This document shows positions 1 through 13,300 of a DNA stretch of 64,000 bases, piece by piece. Numbering within the stretch: position 1 is the first letter of the stretch; the number at the start of each line of letters is the position of its first letter. This stretch comes from Lonicera japonica. Its lineage: Eukaryota > Streptophyta > Magnoliopsida > Dipsacales > Caprifoliaceae. The stretch covers positions 3,844,001 through 3,908,000 of the forward strand of contig CM038463.1 in NCBI GenBank assembly GCA_021464415.1, in the 5' to 3' direction. The notes below the pieces were generated by a model. The model had not been told where the DNA came from. It saw only the letters and a list, made by a program, of their open reading frames with translations, and searched no databases. Made by a program: the position numbers and the translations under genes.

Positions 1-147
1 GCCATCAAGAATTTTCTCTGTGAAATCATCTTCATTAATTGGTGATGGCAAGTTGATCAGCCTGAGCTTTAACATTTTGGAGAAAATCAATGATGCTTTG
101 AGAACCTTTAGACAGATTCTTAAGGTGAATTTTCACTTGTTTGATAA
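1..147 (-). pseudogene. Ty1-copia gag fragment, C-terminal part
   Basis: Read on the minus strand, this stretch gives a copia gag (UBN2-type) segment with the pattern KQVK-hLKNLSKGSQSIIDFL-QNVKAQADQLA and then EKILDG, the conserved spacing between the gag helices. It runs off the left window edge. Its upstream half is at 2158-2557 and ends in AKPSLGRI, exactly where this piece resumes, so one gag gene was split by the inserts at 148-2157. Stops and lost codons mark it as decayed. The copia family is identified by pattern recognition, not by a search. Confidence 0.7.
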
Positions 148-1744
148 TTTTGACCTAGAAGGTCTTAATCTTATTTTGATAATGACAAAAAGTTAATCAT
201 GTGTATTTTACATGTATTTAGTTTAAACCGATTTAACAAGCTGCATTGTTTTTCTCGAAGTATCCCGAGAACTAAAATCGAAACCTTATCAAGTGTATCA
301 CCACTCCACGATATTCTCTCTACTCTCACATGAACTCATGCAATTCTTGAAGATCAAAGATCAAAGGAATAGATGAAAAAGTTTCAAGGCAAATGATGCA
401 AGTGAAGATCATATTGAAGAAACAAATCAAAGCATTCGAAGACTCGTTAATTCGATAATTTAGTGAGTGCTTAGGATTTATGTTAAGTTTCTTGATTGAT
501 CAATCTCTATGGCTCAAACGTATTCATGCATCTTTTTAAAATTGATTCAAACAAACTTGAAATTGAATTTATTTGAAAAACATCATTTTACAAAAACCGA
601 GTTTCAAAATAAATTCATATTAATTTTAAATGATCATATTTTAAGCTCTAATAAAAATAAGTATCTTAGAAACATATCTTTGAGGTTCACGAATCATTAG
701 AATTGTATTTGGAACTAAATTGTTAAATTGAAAAAAATGTTTTTATTTTACATTTAAAATTCGCTCAATTTTCGCACAGTTTTAATCTAACAGTAAGATG
801 GAGGCCTTCACGACTCCGATCATTTTGAAATTTTTACAGTAGTTAGACAACATCTCTTAGCACTTTTGACTAAAATTTGAGCATGATCCAACGGTCAAAT
901 TGGGAGAAATTATCAGAACAAATTTGAATTTTTTGTCAAAACTAGCTGTTGAAAAGTTTGAAAATGTATACCTTTGACCCAAAACCTTTCTTAATCATCC
1001 CCAATGGGCATATGGTTTTGAAAGCTATATATATGAGGTTCTAGACATGTTTTAATACACTTGAATCATTCTACAAACTCATTTTACATATATACAAAGT
1101 TATTCAAGTATTCAATTCATTTTATTGATCATATTCTTCATCTTTAAGCTTATTTATTGATCAATCTTGATAACTCTAATGTGAGCTTCATTTGTAATAT
1201 TCAAATACACTTGAGAGTAATTGTTTATTGGTGTGAATCACCAAACTATCTTTATTCATCAATTGTGAGAGGTTTATCTCATAGAATAGCAAGAAGGTTA
1301 ATTCTTGTGTTGAGTGTGGTGAGTATAATCACACTTGTTGAGTGTGGTGATTAGAATCACACTTGTAGAGTGTTGTGAGAATAATAACACTTATTGAGTG
1401 TAGTGAGGAAGATTACACTTGTAAAGGTTTGATTTTCACCCGGAAGAAAATCGATTTTAGTGAAACTTCTCGGGGCACTATCTTGGCGCGGACGTATGGT
1501 CTAAACAACCGAACCGCGAGAACAAAACATCATAGTCTCACTCTATTCAATCTCTTTAACTCAAGCTCTTTATTTACTTGCATTTATATTTATTGCTTAT
1601 TCTTGAAATTGATTACTTTACATATTTCCTTGATATTCATTGAGTTAAAGTTCTATTCTTAAAACTTTTCTTGAAACTTTTTAATTCCACATTAAATTTC
1701 AAAAATCCTATTCACCCCCCTCTAGGGTTATTATCCGATCAACA
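148..1744 (+). mobile_element. Solo LTR, family starting TGTTGACCTA (degenerate copy)
   Basis: This is the same LTR family as 24797-26334 and 55895-59007. All three share the start (here TTTTGACCTAGAAGG), the downstream AATCATGTGTA, the interior ACTTGAGAGT and GTGTGAGCTTCA blocks, the CACCCGGAAG block, the run TTCACCCCCCTCTAG near the end, and the terminus CCGATCAACA. The late TTCACCCCCCTCTAG block is typical of SIRE-like copia LTRs. No internal region is attached. A clean TSD is not visible: the left side reads GATAA and the right side runs into the TRIM. It lies inside the broken copia gag. Confidence 0.75.
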
Positions 1745-1746
1745 AT

Positions 1747-2157
1747 TATTGGAGGTAAATCCACAATTGCGCTCCTCTGCGTGGTGAATCTTGAGGGTAT
1801 ATTAAGTGTGCAGGTTATCGAATGCCATGGCGCTTTAATGGGCCTTGCGTATAAGGAAATAAAGTTGCGCCTTCGCTAACAGCTATAGCTTTTGGCGCAA
1901 CGGTAAACGCTTGATCCTCACAATTGGTATCAGATGAGGTCACGGGTTCAATACCTGGGGGGCGCCATTGTGGGGGGGGATTGTTGGAGGTAAATCCACA
2001 ATTGTGCTCCTCTGCGTGGTGAATCCGGAGGGTATATCCGGTGTGCAGGTTATCGAATGCCATGGCGCTCTAATGGGCCTTGCGTATAAGAAAATAAAGT
2101 TGCGCCTTCGCTAACAGCTATAGCTTTTGGCGCAACGGTAAACGCTTGATCCTCACA
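1747..2157 (+). mobile_element. TRIM: miniature LTR retrotransposon
   Basis: Two nearly identical 176-bp direct repeats (1747-1922 and 1982-2157) flank a 59-bp interior. The repeats begin T(G/A)TTGGAGGTAAATCC and end GATCCTCACA. The interior starts with TTGGTATCAGATGAGG, matching the usual plant primer-binding site for initiator tRNA-Met, and ends with the purine run GTGGGGGGGGAT just before the 3' LTR. There is no coding capacity. This is the architecture of a terminal-repeat retrotransposon in miniature, which depends on proteins supplied by other elements. The right flank GATAC partly matches GATAA left of the adjoining solo LTR, so the two inserts may share one original target. Confidence 0.85.
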
Positions 2158-2557
2158 GATACGTCCGAGTGACGGCTTGGCGTAGGTATTGGCAAGGATT
2201 ATCTAGGCTTCTTTGGAGGTTTTAGCTCGAGCAACAAATGGGATGATTATGGGTGAGAGAGATTTGATAAGTACATTAAGAATTAGCTAGTCTTGGCGAA
2301 CCCAAAAATTAGAGGCCGAATTCTCTATTGTTGTGGAATTCACAGTCAAGTTTGTTGGTGGACAAGGTTTTGAGCCATCAATATAACCAAGAAGATCATA
2401 ATCGACGAAGAGAGTTTGGAACTGAAGTTTCCATGAGACATAATTATTGGTGGTGAGTTTTAGTAGAGCTTGGGCAGAGATGTTGATAGTGATCAGTTGG
2501 GATTCATTAGTGTTGAGAGTTTGTTGGATTGATTATTGGATTATTTGGGGTGGTCAT
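2158..2557 (-). pseudogene. Ty1-copia gag fragment, N-terminal part
   Basis: The minus-strand reading starts MTTPNNPIINPTNSQ at 2557. After stops and a frameshift it continues ISAQALLKLTTNNYVSWK, FQTLFVDYDLLGYIDGSKP, then FWVRQD, LSPIIIPFVARAKTSKEA and NTYAKPSLGRI. This is the standard order of a RE1-like copia gag. At least two in-frame stops, for example after WVRQD and after TSKEA, show that it is dead. It joins the piece at 1-147 across the inserted solo LTR and TRIM. Confidence 0.75.
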
Positions 2558-2624
2558 CTTAGATTAGTGAGATGTAGAAGAAAAAGATGTGAATATATAT
2601 ATGTTCAATGAGGAGGAAATAATA

Positions 2625-2757
2625 TCCTCTAATACCATATAAGGGAATTAGAGAGTAATAGTGTAGAAAAAAATAATATTTCCTGGAGCTTCTTATTAAC
2701 TGATGAAATATATATATATATATGAAATTACAATTTGTTTGATATCTATCTCAACAA
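2625..2757 (-). repeat. Probable 5' LTR end and primer-binding site of the broken copia element
   Basis: On the minus strand TGTTGAGATAG (ending at + position 2757) opens a short AT-rich stretch that ends just before TGGTATTAGAGGA, a one-base variant of the tRNA-Met primer-binding site. The gag start lies about 70 bases further on. Position and order fit a short 5' LTR plus leader for the gag at 2158-2557. The matching 3' LTR would lie beyond the left edge. Confidence 0.5.
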
Positions 2758-2810
2758 ACTCCTACAAATATGGACTTATCTAAAAGACTAGCAAGATACA
2801 AATTCAAATA

Positions 2811-3163
2811 CTAGCTATAGTTCAAATTAATACAATATAAGGCAAACTGATAAGAGGAGATATATATTGACTTATTCTCTATTACTAAAAGCCCTATAGA
2901 AATTATTGAGTTTAGCCCAAAAATTTTGAAAGCAGTTTTAACCTCCGAGAATGAAGGTCGAGCATAAGAGGATTTACTAATAAGGGTGAATTTAAAAGGG
3001 AATGCTAGGGTTTCAATGTCTTTCTCGGAGAAGAACATAATTTGTTCGGCACAATAAGAGAAGGAGTTTTAAGTGAAATACTTGCTCATCTAGTCTTGCA
3101 TATAACTTCAACAAAAGATTTCCTAGTAGTAGTTACCAAAAATTGTTTCGACGGTGGTTCCAT
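2811..3163 (-). pseudogene. DUF4283-type retroelement ORF1 fragment
   Basis: The minus-strand reading begins MEPPSKQFLVTTTRKSFVEV at 3163. After stops it resumes as FSEKDIETLAFPFKFTLISK, SSYARPSFSEVKTAFK and ISIGLL. These match the start of the DUF4283 domain found in the first ORF of plant LINEs and related gag-like proteins. The zinc knuckle that would follow is absent, and stops and a frameshift mark it as a relic. Confidence 0.55.
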
Positions 3164-6120
3164 TGTTTAGAAAAATGGAAAAGCGTATAATAGCCACGAG
3201 ACTATCATACAACGAGAGTATTTGAAAGATCCCCCACATCTAGTTCAAGGTTAATTGGACGTATATAACCAAAAAGTAAACAAATGTTAGAAGTATTAAC
3301 CAACAAAGTTGTGAGTAAAGTGGAATAAAGTTAGTTTTGGAAGAAGGAAAGTAATAATGGTACAAATGGGAATGCATGCAATTTTAAAATGATTGGACCA
3401 TGTTTACTTTAGCATTTCAAATGACATACATGATACATAAACTTTTAACCCCATAATTTGTCAAGTACTTATGAATAAGGGTGTATTACATAGTAGAGCA
3501 GTTTTGACACGTGGACCGATACCTTAATTAGTGTAATTTTTGGTACATTATATATCTTCATTAAAAGAATAACCACTGAATTGATACATACTAGTTTGTA
3601 TTAAGCCCATGTGCGGGCGCTATATCATTTAACCTTTATATAATTGTTTAACAAATTATTACTAAGCCAAAATTTAAAAAAATGTATGACTATATTCAAA
3701 CTATGGATGGATACTCAATTTTTATTTAATCCAGAGTATTAGCATAAATATTAAGTATCCTACAAACTAATTATAAGTGTCTTGTTTATATATTCAGAAA
3801 ATAAAAATAAAACATACATTTAAAAAATAAAACTATTTTATTTTCATTTTAAGTGAAAAAAGGAGAAAGACATTTGTAAGAATGGAAGAAAACCCACGTT
3901 TCTTTTCCAATAAGCTTTCACCCATAAAAAAAGAGAAAGAACCAACAAAAAGGAAACAACATAATATGCGTAGAAGTAAAAGATACATTTTTATTCTTAG
4001 ATAAAATTAGGAGATTTTCCCATTCCCTAGAAGAAGTGAGCAACTAAATTGTTGTGTATATTCGATCATAGAAGAAAAATTACACTTATATTTTTAGAAC
4101 CTATTTGGAGCATAAGTCTCGACAAAATATACAATTTGCAGCAAATAATAGGAAATATGATATTAATAGAATTCTAAACTTTCATATTAGTTTGAATCTC
4201 TATGATTGCCCAATTTTTTATTGCTAATAATTAAAGTATGTAAACAATTAGGTATAGTTTCACATTGAAACATTAAACACTTACAAAACAAAATGCAATA
4301 AAAGAAATGCAGGCACAAACAAAAAGGAAAGTATAACACTTATTAGGAGAAGGAAATTATAACACTTATTAGGAGGAGACTAGCTGGAGAATTCAAAGAG
4401 GAAGATATATTTATGTAGTAATAGTAGTAAAAATTAATGGAGTGAGTGCGGGAATGAAAGCGGAATTCAATTATAAGTCTAATTTTGATAATAAGAAAAT
4501 TATAATCATTCATTTTATTAGTTCATATGTGCAGAAAAGTAGATAACCTTCAGCGGAGAATTAAAGAACTAATAAAACAAAAAATAATGCAGACTATATT
4601 AATTTAGTTATTTACTATTATTATTCTTACTCAATCTGTAATACCTCTTGAAGTCTCTTGATCTATTTCCTTGGGCAAGAAAGTCCATATGCACAACCAT
4701 GAAACATAGCAATAGCTTTCACAGCCACAAACATGGGAATACAATATAAAACTTTCATAGAAAAGTAGGCATGAATCCAATAAAAAAATTATTTTCTTCT
4801 ATAATTGGGAAAAAAGTTATAGAGATAAAGAGAGAAATATCAAATATCAAATCTACACTCAGAAAGTGGAACATAATACGATGCATTGTTAACGGCGACT
4901 CTAGGAAATAAATAAACAATAGTAGGAGAAACCAAAGAATCAAAATATACAATTAAAGGACTACATTTAATGTGATGATTATACTTCAAACTTTTGATTT
5001 GTGGAAAGAAAGAATTGCAATATTAATTAAAAACAGTTAGAAAATGAAGAGGAGAAACAGTTAACTATTAAATTTAAGGAGGAAAATAAATATATGGTTA
5101 TTATGAATGAACTTCCTTTATTTTACTATTATGTAATAGATTATATATTATTAATATTAATTTTTCCCAATAATTATCAAGATTTTTTTTAACAAAAATA
5201 TATAATTATCAAGATGAAAAGGCAAAGTTTTAGTTAAATTAAACAAATCAATAGTGGGGCCAACCCATCAAAATCTTACCCTCGGACAACCCGTTGGCCA
5301 CCGCTTCCTTTTCATCTAACATTGCAATATTCAACCAGGACTTTTCTTTATAAGACTCTTTTGTATAGTCAACAATACGGTAAGAATACTAAATTTTGTG
5401 AACACATCGTGCCATACGAGTATAATTAATTTTTTAAAAAAATATTAAAACTAATAAGTGTTTTATTACCGGTGTAAGTGTATGCGTCCGAGCCACATCA
5501 TTGATGCAAAAATATCAACAATTTTGTAAAATTAAAGCCCTAAGAGTAAAACTGAAAAATAAAAATATGGCAAGACTTCAATAACGTCTCAAAATATCTT
5601 CCAAATTTTTATATTAATATATATATATATATAATGTCTCAAATTAGGAATTCACATTCCTTTCCAAAACAAATAAAATCAAAACTTATGGTCAAAATAA
5701 GTTTTGTTTTAAATTTATTAATTTTAACAAATTAGTCCACTTTTTAACAATTTAATTTTTTAATATAATCTATCGATTAAAACTAGATGAAAATTATTTT
5801 TTGATGCCAAAATGACTTTTTTCTATACAAGATATATAGTGGTTTTCATACAAATTATTTATCCACAATTACCACAATAAGAATGGAGCAATTCAAGGGT
5901 TTTTTTTTTTTTCAACAAGAGCAATTCAAAGTTCAATAACCACATTTATTTAAATATTTTTTTTTTGTTATCATAATGAAAGAATATCAATTCCTTGGGA
6001 TCAATTAATGTGGGTCAAAATATATAGATGATTAATTGAACAAATTAGTTAAGGTAAAAAAACCACTTTTACACGCATGGGGTGAGGTACGCGTGGGGTG
6101 AGGAATGCGGGTCCCATTAT
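3164..6120. other. AT-rich intergenic DNA
   Basis: No gene is supported here. Short open frames (for example 4755-4952) are low-complexity and match no family I recognise. The stretch holds A/T runs, a short (TA)n near 5619-5632 and homopolymer T runs around 5900 and 5960. Distal control elements of HAK copy 1 could lie here, but none can be named from sequence alone. Confidence 0.6.
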
Positions 6121-6327
6121 AAGGCCTTTAAATAGTCGCCCGCTGAACTCCCTTTAACCTCCCTCAGTCTTGAACACCACCACTCTCACACTGACCGGTG
6201 CACCTATTTCTCTTCTATGTCTCTACGTATAAATCTATATATATATATAAGCCAACTAGCTAGTGTGAGAAAGTGGGTGCTTTTGAATTTTGTTGAAATT
6301 TGTGGGTTCTGAATTAATAATAATAAT
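6121..6327 (+). promoter_or_regulatory. Core promoter and 5' UTR of HAK copy 1
   Basis: TTTAAATA at 6127-6134 is a plausible TATA box. The block AACTCCCTTTAACCTCCCTC starting at 6146 is repeated almost exactly at 37861 before copy 2. Such a block conserved between paralogs probably marks the transcription start or early leader. The leader ends at the ATG at 6328. The start site itself is inferred. Confidence 0.55.
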
Positions 6328-7303
6328 ATGGCAAGTGAAGATCGTGTTGACGTGGAGGATAATGAAGTAGTTAGGATGGAAGAGGAAAAAGGTGATCAAC
6401 TCTCTTTCCAGAAACTGAGGAGATATGACTCTTTGGATGTTGAATCCGCCAGGCTTGATGGTCATCACCACCATGGTTCCAAGGTACTCTTACCTAATTC
6501 GTTCTCTCTCTCTCTGTATATATATACATATATATGTATTGTCCAATTTTAAGTGGTAAAAAACGCGTTTACCGGTCACAATGAGAGATGTATTTACCTC
6601 TAGAATCGTGATATATATGGTACATGATAGTAATAAACTTATTGAAATGAGAAATTTGTAAATGGTTTATTTAGTTTAATTATTTGTCCATAAAATTTGA
6701 GAAGAATTGAGTAAAGATTTAGAATTCAAAAACCACTGTCTTAAAATGTGTATAAATTTTAAGATTAGTAAACAAGCCAACAAAGAAAAAAAAAAAGTAA
6801 GTGATCCTTTGTGTAGCAGTTTTTTCGAATTACAATTATGAGCTAGTGAGTTAACTAAACGGAGAGGCGTTCACTCAGATTTGGAAGAAATTTCGTATTC
6901 TTGTCTCACCAATATACAGAGAATTGAAATTGATTTTCTTTATTTGTAATTAGAATGAGACACTAAAACCTCCGATCCTTTAAAAAAAATGAGTTTTTGT
7001 ACTGTAACTTCTACACACTCTCTCAGTCATGATGACAGTTAACACTAGCCAAATATAAATCCTTTATGTATTTCAGACCAGGCTTTTTTGTTATTGAAAT
7101 TCTATAGAAAATGTTAACTAGAATTAGTTAAAATTATACACACAAAAGAATTAACTAGGTACTAGTATCTACCTTAAAATTTGGAATTTAAATATCCGAC
7201 TTTAGTTTATGCTTGATAATTGAAAATGAGTCTTTTAATGGAAATGCCCACCCCAACCTTGGACACTGACCTATTTACACTGGTTAGAATCAAATTTCGA
7301 TAC

Positions 7304-7343
<40 letters not shown>

Positions 7344-10300
7344 CAAAAGCTGCTAATCTCAACATCTCTTGATTATTATATTAATCAAATTGTGTATTTT
7401 TTAAAGGGTGTTGGTGTGGAATGGTCGGTGATATTGCACTTAGCATTTCAAAGCTTGGGGGTAGTGTATGGAGATATAGGTACATCTCCGCTGTACGTGT
7501 ATGCAAGCACTTTCACTGGTGGTATTAAACATGAAGACGATATTTTGGGTGTTCTCTCTCTCATCTTTTATACTCTTACCTTCATCCCTCTCCTCAAATA
7601 CGTCTTCATCGTTTTACGCGCTACCGACAATGGCGATGGTACGTGTGTGTATATATATAATTATTTCTTTTATTTTTAGTTTAGTTTATTGATCGGACGA
7701 ATTTGTCAACTAAATTTTAACAAAAATATATAGTTACGATAATATGGATGTGTTCACAATAATAAAATGAAAGCATATGAAATTATTTATGAAACTTAGT
7801 AGAATAAAATTTTATCAAAAATTTTGAATTTATAAATGAGTGAAATGATCATTATCACATTCTTATTATTACGCTTACTTTTAAATTGAATTGAATGTTT
7901 TAATGAAAATTAAATAAACATACGTATGAGAAGCGAATGAAGCAAGCGCCGGAACAGCGTGTCGATTCTAATTAACAGCAATGCCGTAGAATAGAATAGA
8001 ATTAATTAATTGAGAAAAAATGAACTAAAGGAGAAAGCTAGTATAAATTAACAACGTATGGAAGGAAAACAAACACAAGAGCTAGCTAAGCTAAGTGGTG
8101 GAAACCTATCTGTCTAGGTACGTAGGTGGCGCTCAGCTCCTACGATTTTATTTATACCTCTTGTCACGTTTCACATATAAGTTTTTCTACGTCCTTCAAT
8201 TCTAGTCATTAATTTAGGCCCCGTTTGGTTGTCATTCAAATTGCAAATTAGATAATTTACGATTAAATAATTTATAAAATTTTCATTTATTAGTGTTTGG
8301 TTGTATAAATTGAAGAATTGTAAATGTGATAATTCAAGTTGATTCACAAAAACTCAAATTAAGTCATTTCAAATAAAACTTAAAATTGCCTAATTCTAGA
8401 ATTAGATAATTCATTCCAATTCTATTTTTCAAAAAGATATAGTTTCTACCCGTAATGTTGATGCATCTATACAAAATATTAAATAACATAGAACAATAGA
8501 GAACATGTTTTTATTCTAATAATCGGAATTTCTCATTTAAGTTTTCCAAACACTACTTGAATTAGAATTGAATTATTCATAAATGAGCAAATTCACAATT
8601 CTTCAATCAAAAATTAACTAATTCTAAAATTAGGTAATTTACGTAACCAAACGGGCCCTTAATTAATTTGTTTGACTCAAGCAGCTAGAAATACCATAAT
8701 GCTTGCCTAGAGTTTTAAATTCATAGTTTAATTGAATTAATGCTATGGTGATGTAACTTTATAGTTTGAGAATTTCTATATAAATAAAAATTATATATCT
8801 CAAAATAAATAAATTTGTGAGTCGATATGAATTGTAATTTTATTTGTACTGCAATTTAAGAAAGAAAAAATAAATTTGTGAGTTTTTAAGTTATTCAAGC
8901 TTATAAATTTTACCACCTATTTTTACTGAGTGCATTAAATGGATTGTACCTTTATTATATTTTGCAAAGGCACAACCCATTAAATGCATCCAATAAAAAT
9001 ATATGATAAAATTTATAAGTAAGTGTAACATTGTTCATAATACTTTAGACGGATTTAGAAAACTAACTACTTATCGTGAACATATCCGCAATAATATATA
9101 TACCAAAGTCATACAAGCCAACAAGCACCTTGAAAACAATATATTAATTAAATTGCAGCAAACATGAATAATACCTGATTTTAAAATTTATAATGTCATA
9201 ATTAAGAAAACAAAAGTGCATGCACCTCCTAGGCTCAATATTCAACGCAACAGATCGAGATAGCGATAAATTAAGGTACATGTTCCCAAACTTTCCAACT
9301 TTGAAGCTTCGAGGTACAATCCAGGGTGAAACTTAACCACTAGTGATGATTTATTTAATTAACAAAGAGGACTATTTAATTTATGCATATTTGATTTTCC
9401 TAGTGCAATAATGTTTCTAATTTAATGCAGGGTATAGCCTTGGCTAGCGGTAAGACACATGGATCCTAAACTCACTCTAAAGCGCCAACCAACTAGTAAT
9501 TTGTTGGTGTCATTTTTGTATTAGTAACAAAGATATTTTGAATTCGACCGCATAAATATAGTTGTTAAATTATTTATTGATCTACAATCGACAATTATAA
9601 ATTTATATATATGTATATGAAAAAAAAATTGTACTATATAAAAAGAGTTATCATAAAATTATTATTTTGCATAAAAAAAAATACAAACTTACACTCACTT
9701 ACACTTATTTATTTAAATACGTTATATGCAAATAATGTAAGATTTACACGTCTCGTATATTTTAAAAACAATGTAATCATATTACACTAATGTTGATTGA
9801 CTATAGTAAACTATTACGGAGTACATTAAAAATACTTGATAATAATTATCATCACGTATATAAATGATTAAATTAATGTGCAATAACACATACTGACTAA
9901 TATCTACAGGGGGAACATTTGCGTTATACTCTCTTATATGCCGTTACGCAAAAGTGGGTTTGATACCGAGTCAAGAAGTAGAGGATCGAGATGTGTCAAA
10001 TTTTCAAATGGAGTTGCCCAGTAAAAGTTTGGAGAGAGCATCGAGACTTAAGTCAAAGCTAGAGAATAGCCACTCTTCAAAATATTTTTTGTTATTTGCA
10101 ACCATGCTTGGCACTTCCATGGTCATTGGAGATGGTGTTCTCACTCCTTGCATCTCGGGTATTTTCACTTTTAATACTATACTAGACTAGATGCACGCAT
10201 AAGAAAAATATTTTACATATATATATATATGATAATATAATTGTCACTGATCGAATTTATCTTGTTATATATATATATAAATATTTGAACTTAAAAAAAA

Positions 10301-13300
10301 ATTATATTGTTAATTATTAACCATAATGCGCGCACTTGAGTAATATTGTCTGCACATGAGTTGTGAGAGGGCACGGCAAGAGTATGACTTTTTACGCCAA
10401 AGTTAAATTAATTCATCGCACGTGCCATATGTGATTTGGTAAATTTCCACAGTGGACCAATAAATTATTTCATCCTTCGGCCAATTTTGTTGAATATAAA
10501 GTTCAAAGTGAAAGTGCCAAATTAATTAGGATTTGTTTCTTAGTTGAGAATATATGCTTTAATTAATACTTTTTTGACTTGACAACAAATTGCCCCAAAT
10601 TTTCAACAGTTTTATCGGCTGTGGGAGGGATCAAGGAAGCTACTTCCGTCATGACTGAAGGTAATATATATCTACATGCAATGAATTAAAAGGATGTGAT
10701 TTTTTAAATTTTGCAAAAAAAAAAAAGAAAATATATTGATTGGAAAACTGATTTAAGGGTTCAATTTTGAATTAAATGGAGAATAGTGATCTGTTGACAA
10801 AAGAATTAATTGTATGATAAAGCATATAATTGGATATTAAGATTGCATATTTCTAAATTTTATGATTTATCAAATCACATGATTTTTAAATTTTATAAAA
10901 AAAACACACACACACACACACAAACTTAGATAACAATTTCAACATGTTTCAAGAATTGTACATGATGTTGGTGAAATTCATACATAAGATCTTCAAGTTT
11001 GGATGAGGATACGATTTAAACCGGACTAGTCTATAAAATTCGAAAAAAATTATGAACCGAGGCAAACTTTGAAATAAGCCCCTTTCTAAATAAAAACGAG
11101 TAGTGTCCTAAAATACTTGACCAAATACATTAAATATACATACAAGCATAATATGGGGCTCAAGGCGGCCCGTCTCTCTTGCACGCCCTTGGGTATGACC
11201 TTAATCTAAAATACTACAAACCCACACGTTCCTTGTATATATATTTCAAGTTACATCATTCGTCACTTTTTTTTCTTAATCTTAATTATTTTTTTCTATG
11301 AAAGCGATGATTCGACAATATAACTAAATTTTTTTTTAAATACAAGTCTTATTTTTACAAGTTCGATAACTATGTTCATGTTGACTAAACTAAAGACGTC
11401 CTTATTACAAGTTGAAAAAGGACATCAATGGACTAGGAGAACGTTCTCATATTTTTAATTTTAATTAAAGAATAGTAAGATATTTAAAATTTATTTGGGC
11501 TCATTTGGTTTAGTTTTGGGAATGAAATTGGCATCCTAAATTTCTATTAAAAAAAATTTCCTTACGTTTATGATACATTGCCAATGTTTAGTTTGAACAT
11601 AAATTCTTCTTTCTTGAAACATTGAATTATCTCACTATATTTGGTTCAAACAATAATATGAATAAAATACATGTGAATTACCAAAATATTATTTATTTTA
11701 TAAAATTAAAAAATAATTCTTAACACATTTTCACAAAGGGAAAATTCATATTTTTATTGTTAAGAATTGTGAAAAGTCGTTGAAAAGAAAAAAAAATTGG
11801 TAAGTAAAAGGGATATATTGGTCTTAAGGGAAAATCTAGTGAGAAAAATGTAAAGAGAATATTTAGAGTATTAATTTATTCGCATGAGAGATATAACCTG
11901 AAGGAATACTTTGTTCTTACAACATTCTTAACTCAAAATTCGAACTAAATATCAAAATTATTTTATAATAAAATTTAGTTTTCCAAAAATAATTTAAAAT
12001 TCGAATTATACAAATCCAAATTATTTGACCCCTGAAGAGCTGTGGTAATTATTATTTTATTGGCTTTGACTACGACAATGAATAAATTATATAGGAAATA
12101 AGGCTTCGTTTGGTTCACGGAAATGAAATTAATTCCCCTATCTTTCCCATGGAGGTGGGAAAGTAAATTTCCTGTCAAATTTCCTTTCTTGTGTTTGGTA
12201 AACCATGAAAAGTATTTAGGTAAGAGTATTATTATCTAAAATTTGTATAATAAATGCTTGGAAATCACATGGGAAAATCAATCCCATGTGTTTTGGGAGG
12301 AATGATTTTACCCCCTACTTTCCCCTCTCTCGGGAAAGTGTTTCCGGAATTTGTGCTTACCAAACAAAAGAAAGGAACGACTTTCCTTTTCCGAGTACTA
12401 AGATCCGTGAACCAAACGAGGCCTAAGTGTGAAATCGAAGTATCGAACTACTTACTTTGCATATCTCAAAGTGATGCACGTTAACCACGAATCTTCCTCA
12501 TTTCTAGGAAATTATTACTGAGGTTGAATAATTGGGAAATTTTGTATAAAAGGCCATTCAACTGACAATAATGCACTTTCTTATGAGTATTTTATTTCTG
12601 TTGTTAGGTCTTTTTGAATATTACTAAATTGTTAAATTATCTGTTCGTTGGCCTTGTCTTTTCCTAATCAAGTCAATGGTGTTGGTAGGTGAAGCAAAAG
12701 TAGAAGAATATTACAATAAAATATTTATTTTGAGGATTTGTATTTTTTTTTTGTTTTTCCATGTGGTGTCCGGGCCAGTTTTCACGCACCTCGACTAATT
12801 CTCGCTCGCAATGCGTGACTGTCGCTGGCTAAGTATTATTTTAACAACGCTAGGAATCGAACTTAAGAACTCTAAGTTGAGTAAACTTTTAAGGTTAATT
12901 ATATTCTTAAAATATTATCAATAGGTTATAAAATAATAAAAAATATATTATCTAAGCTACACATGAATAAACTTTGGTCGTCGTTGTAATATGCTCAAAA
13001 GTATATCCGATTTGAGGTTTTCTAAAATTTATTTTCATAATTCTTCGCAGAGGTAACATTTATCTCCCCTCTAGATTCTATCTTTTATATATATAAAAAA
13101 AAAAAAAGTACAGCTGCAGTCGGATTAAAAGAAATTCATCGTCATTATGTATTTCTAACATATATATATATATATATATATATGTTTGCCCACGAGAATT
13201 ATGTAATTCTAACAAAATAACAATCTAAATTGACCTCACACTATAGCGATACTTTCTTAGTTACGGCCTAAACATATATATGAATGGTTAGTTCGAATAA

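Noticed and set aside
1815..2063. Minus-strand open frame of 82 codons
   Set aside because: It lies wholly across the TRIM LTR/interior junction on the antisense strand. The apparent PPGIEPV motif is the usual reverse reading of a pol III B-box region, not a protein.
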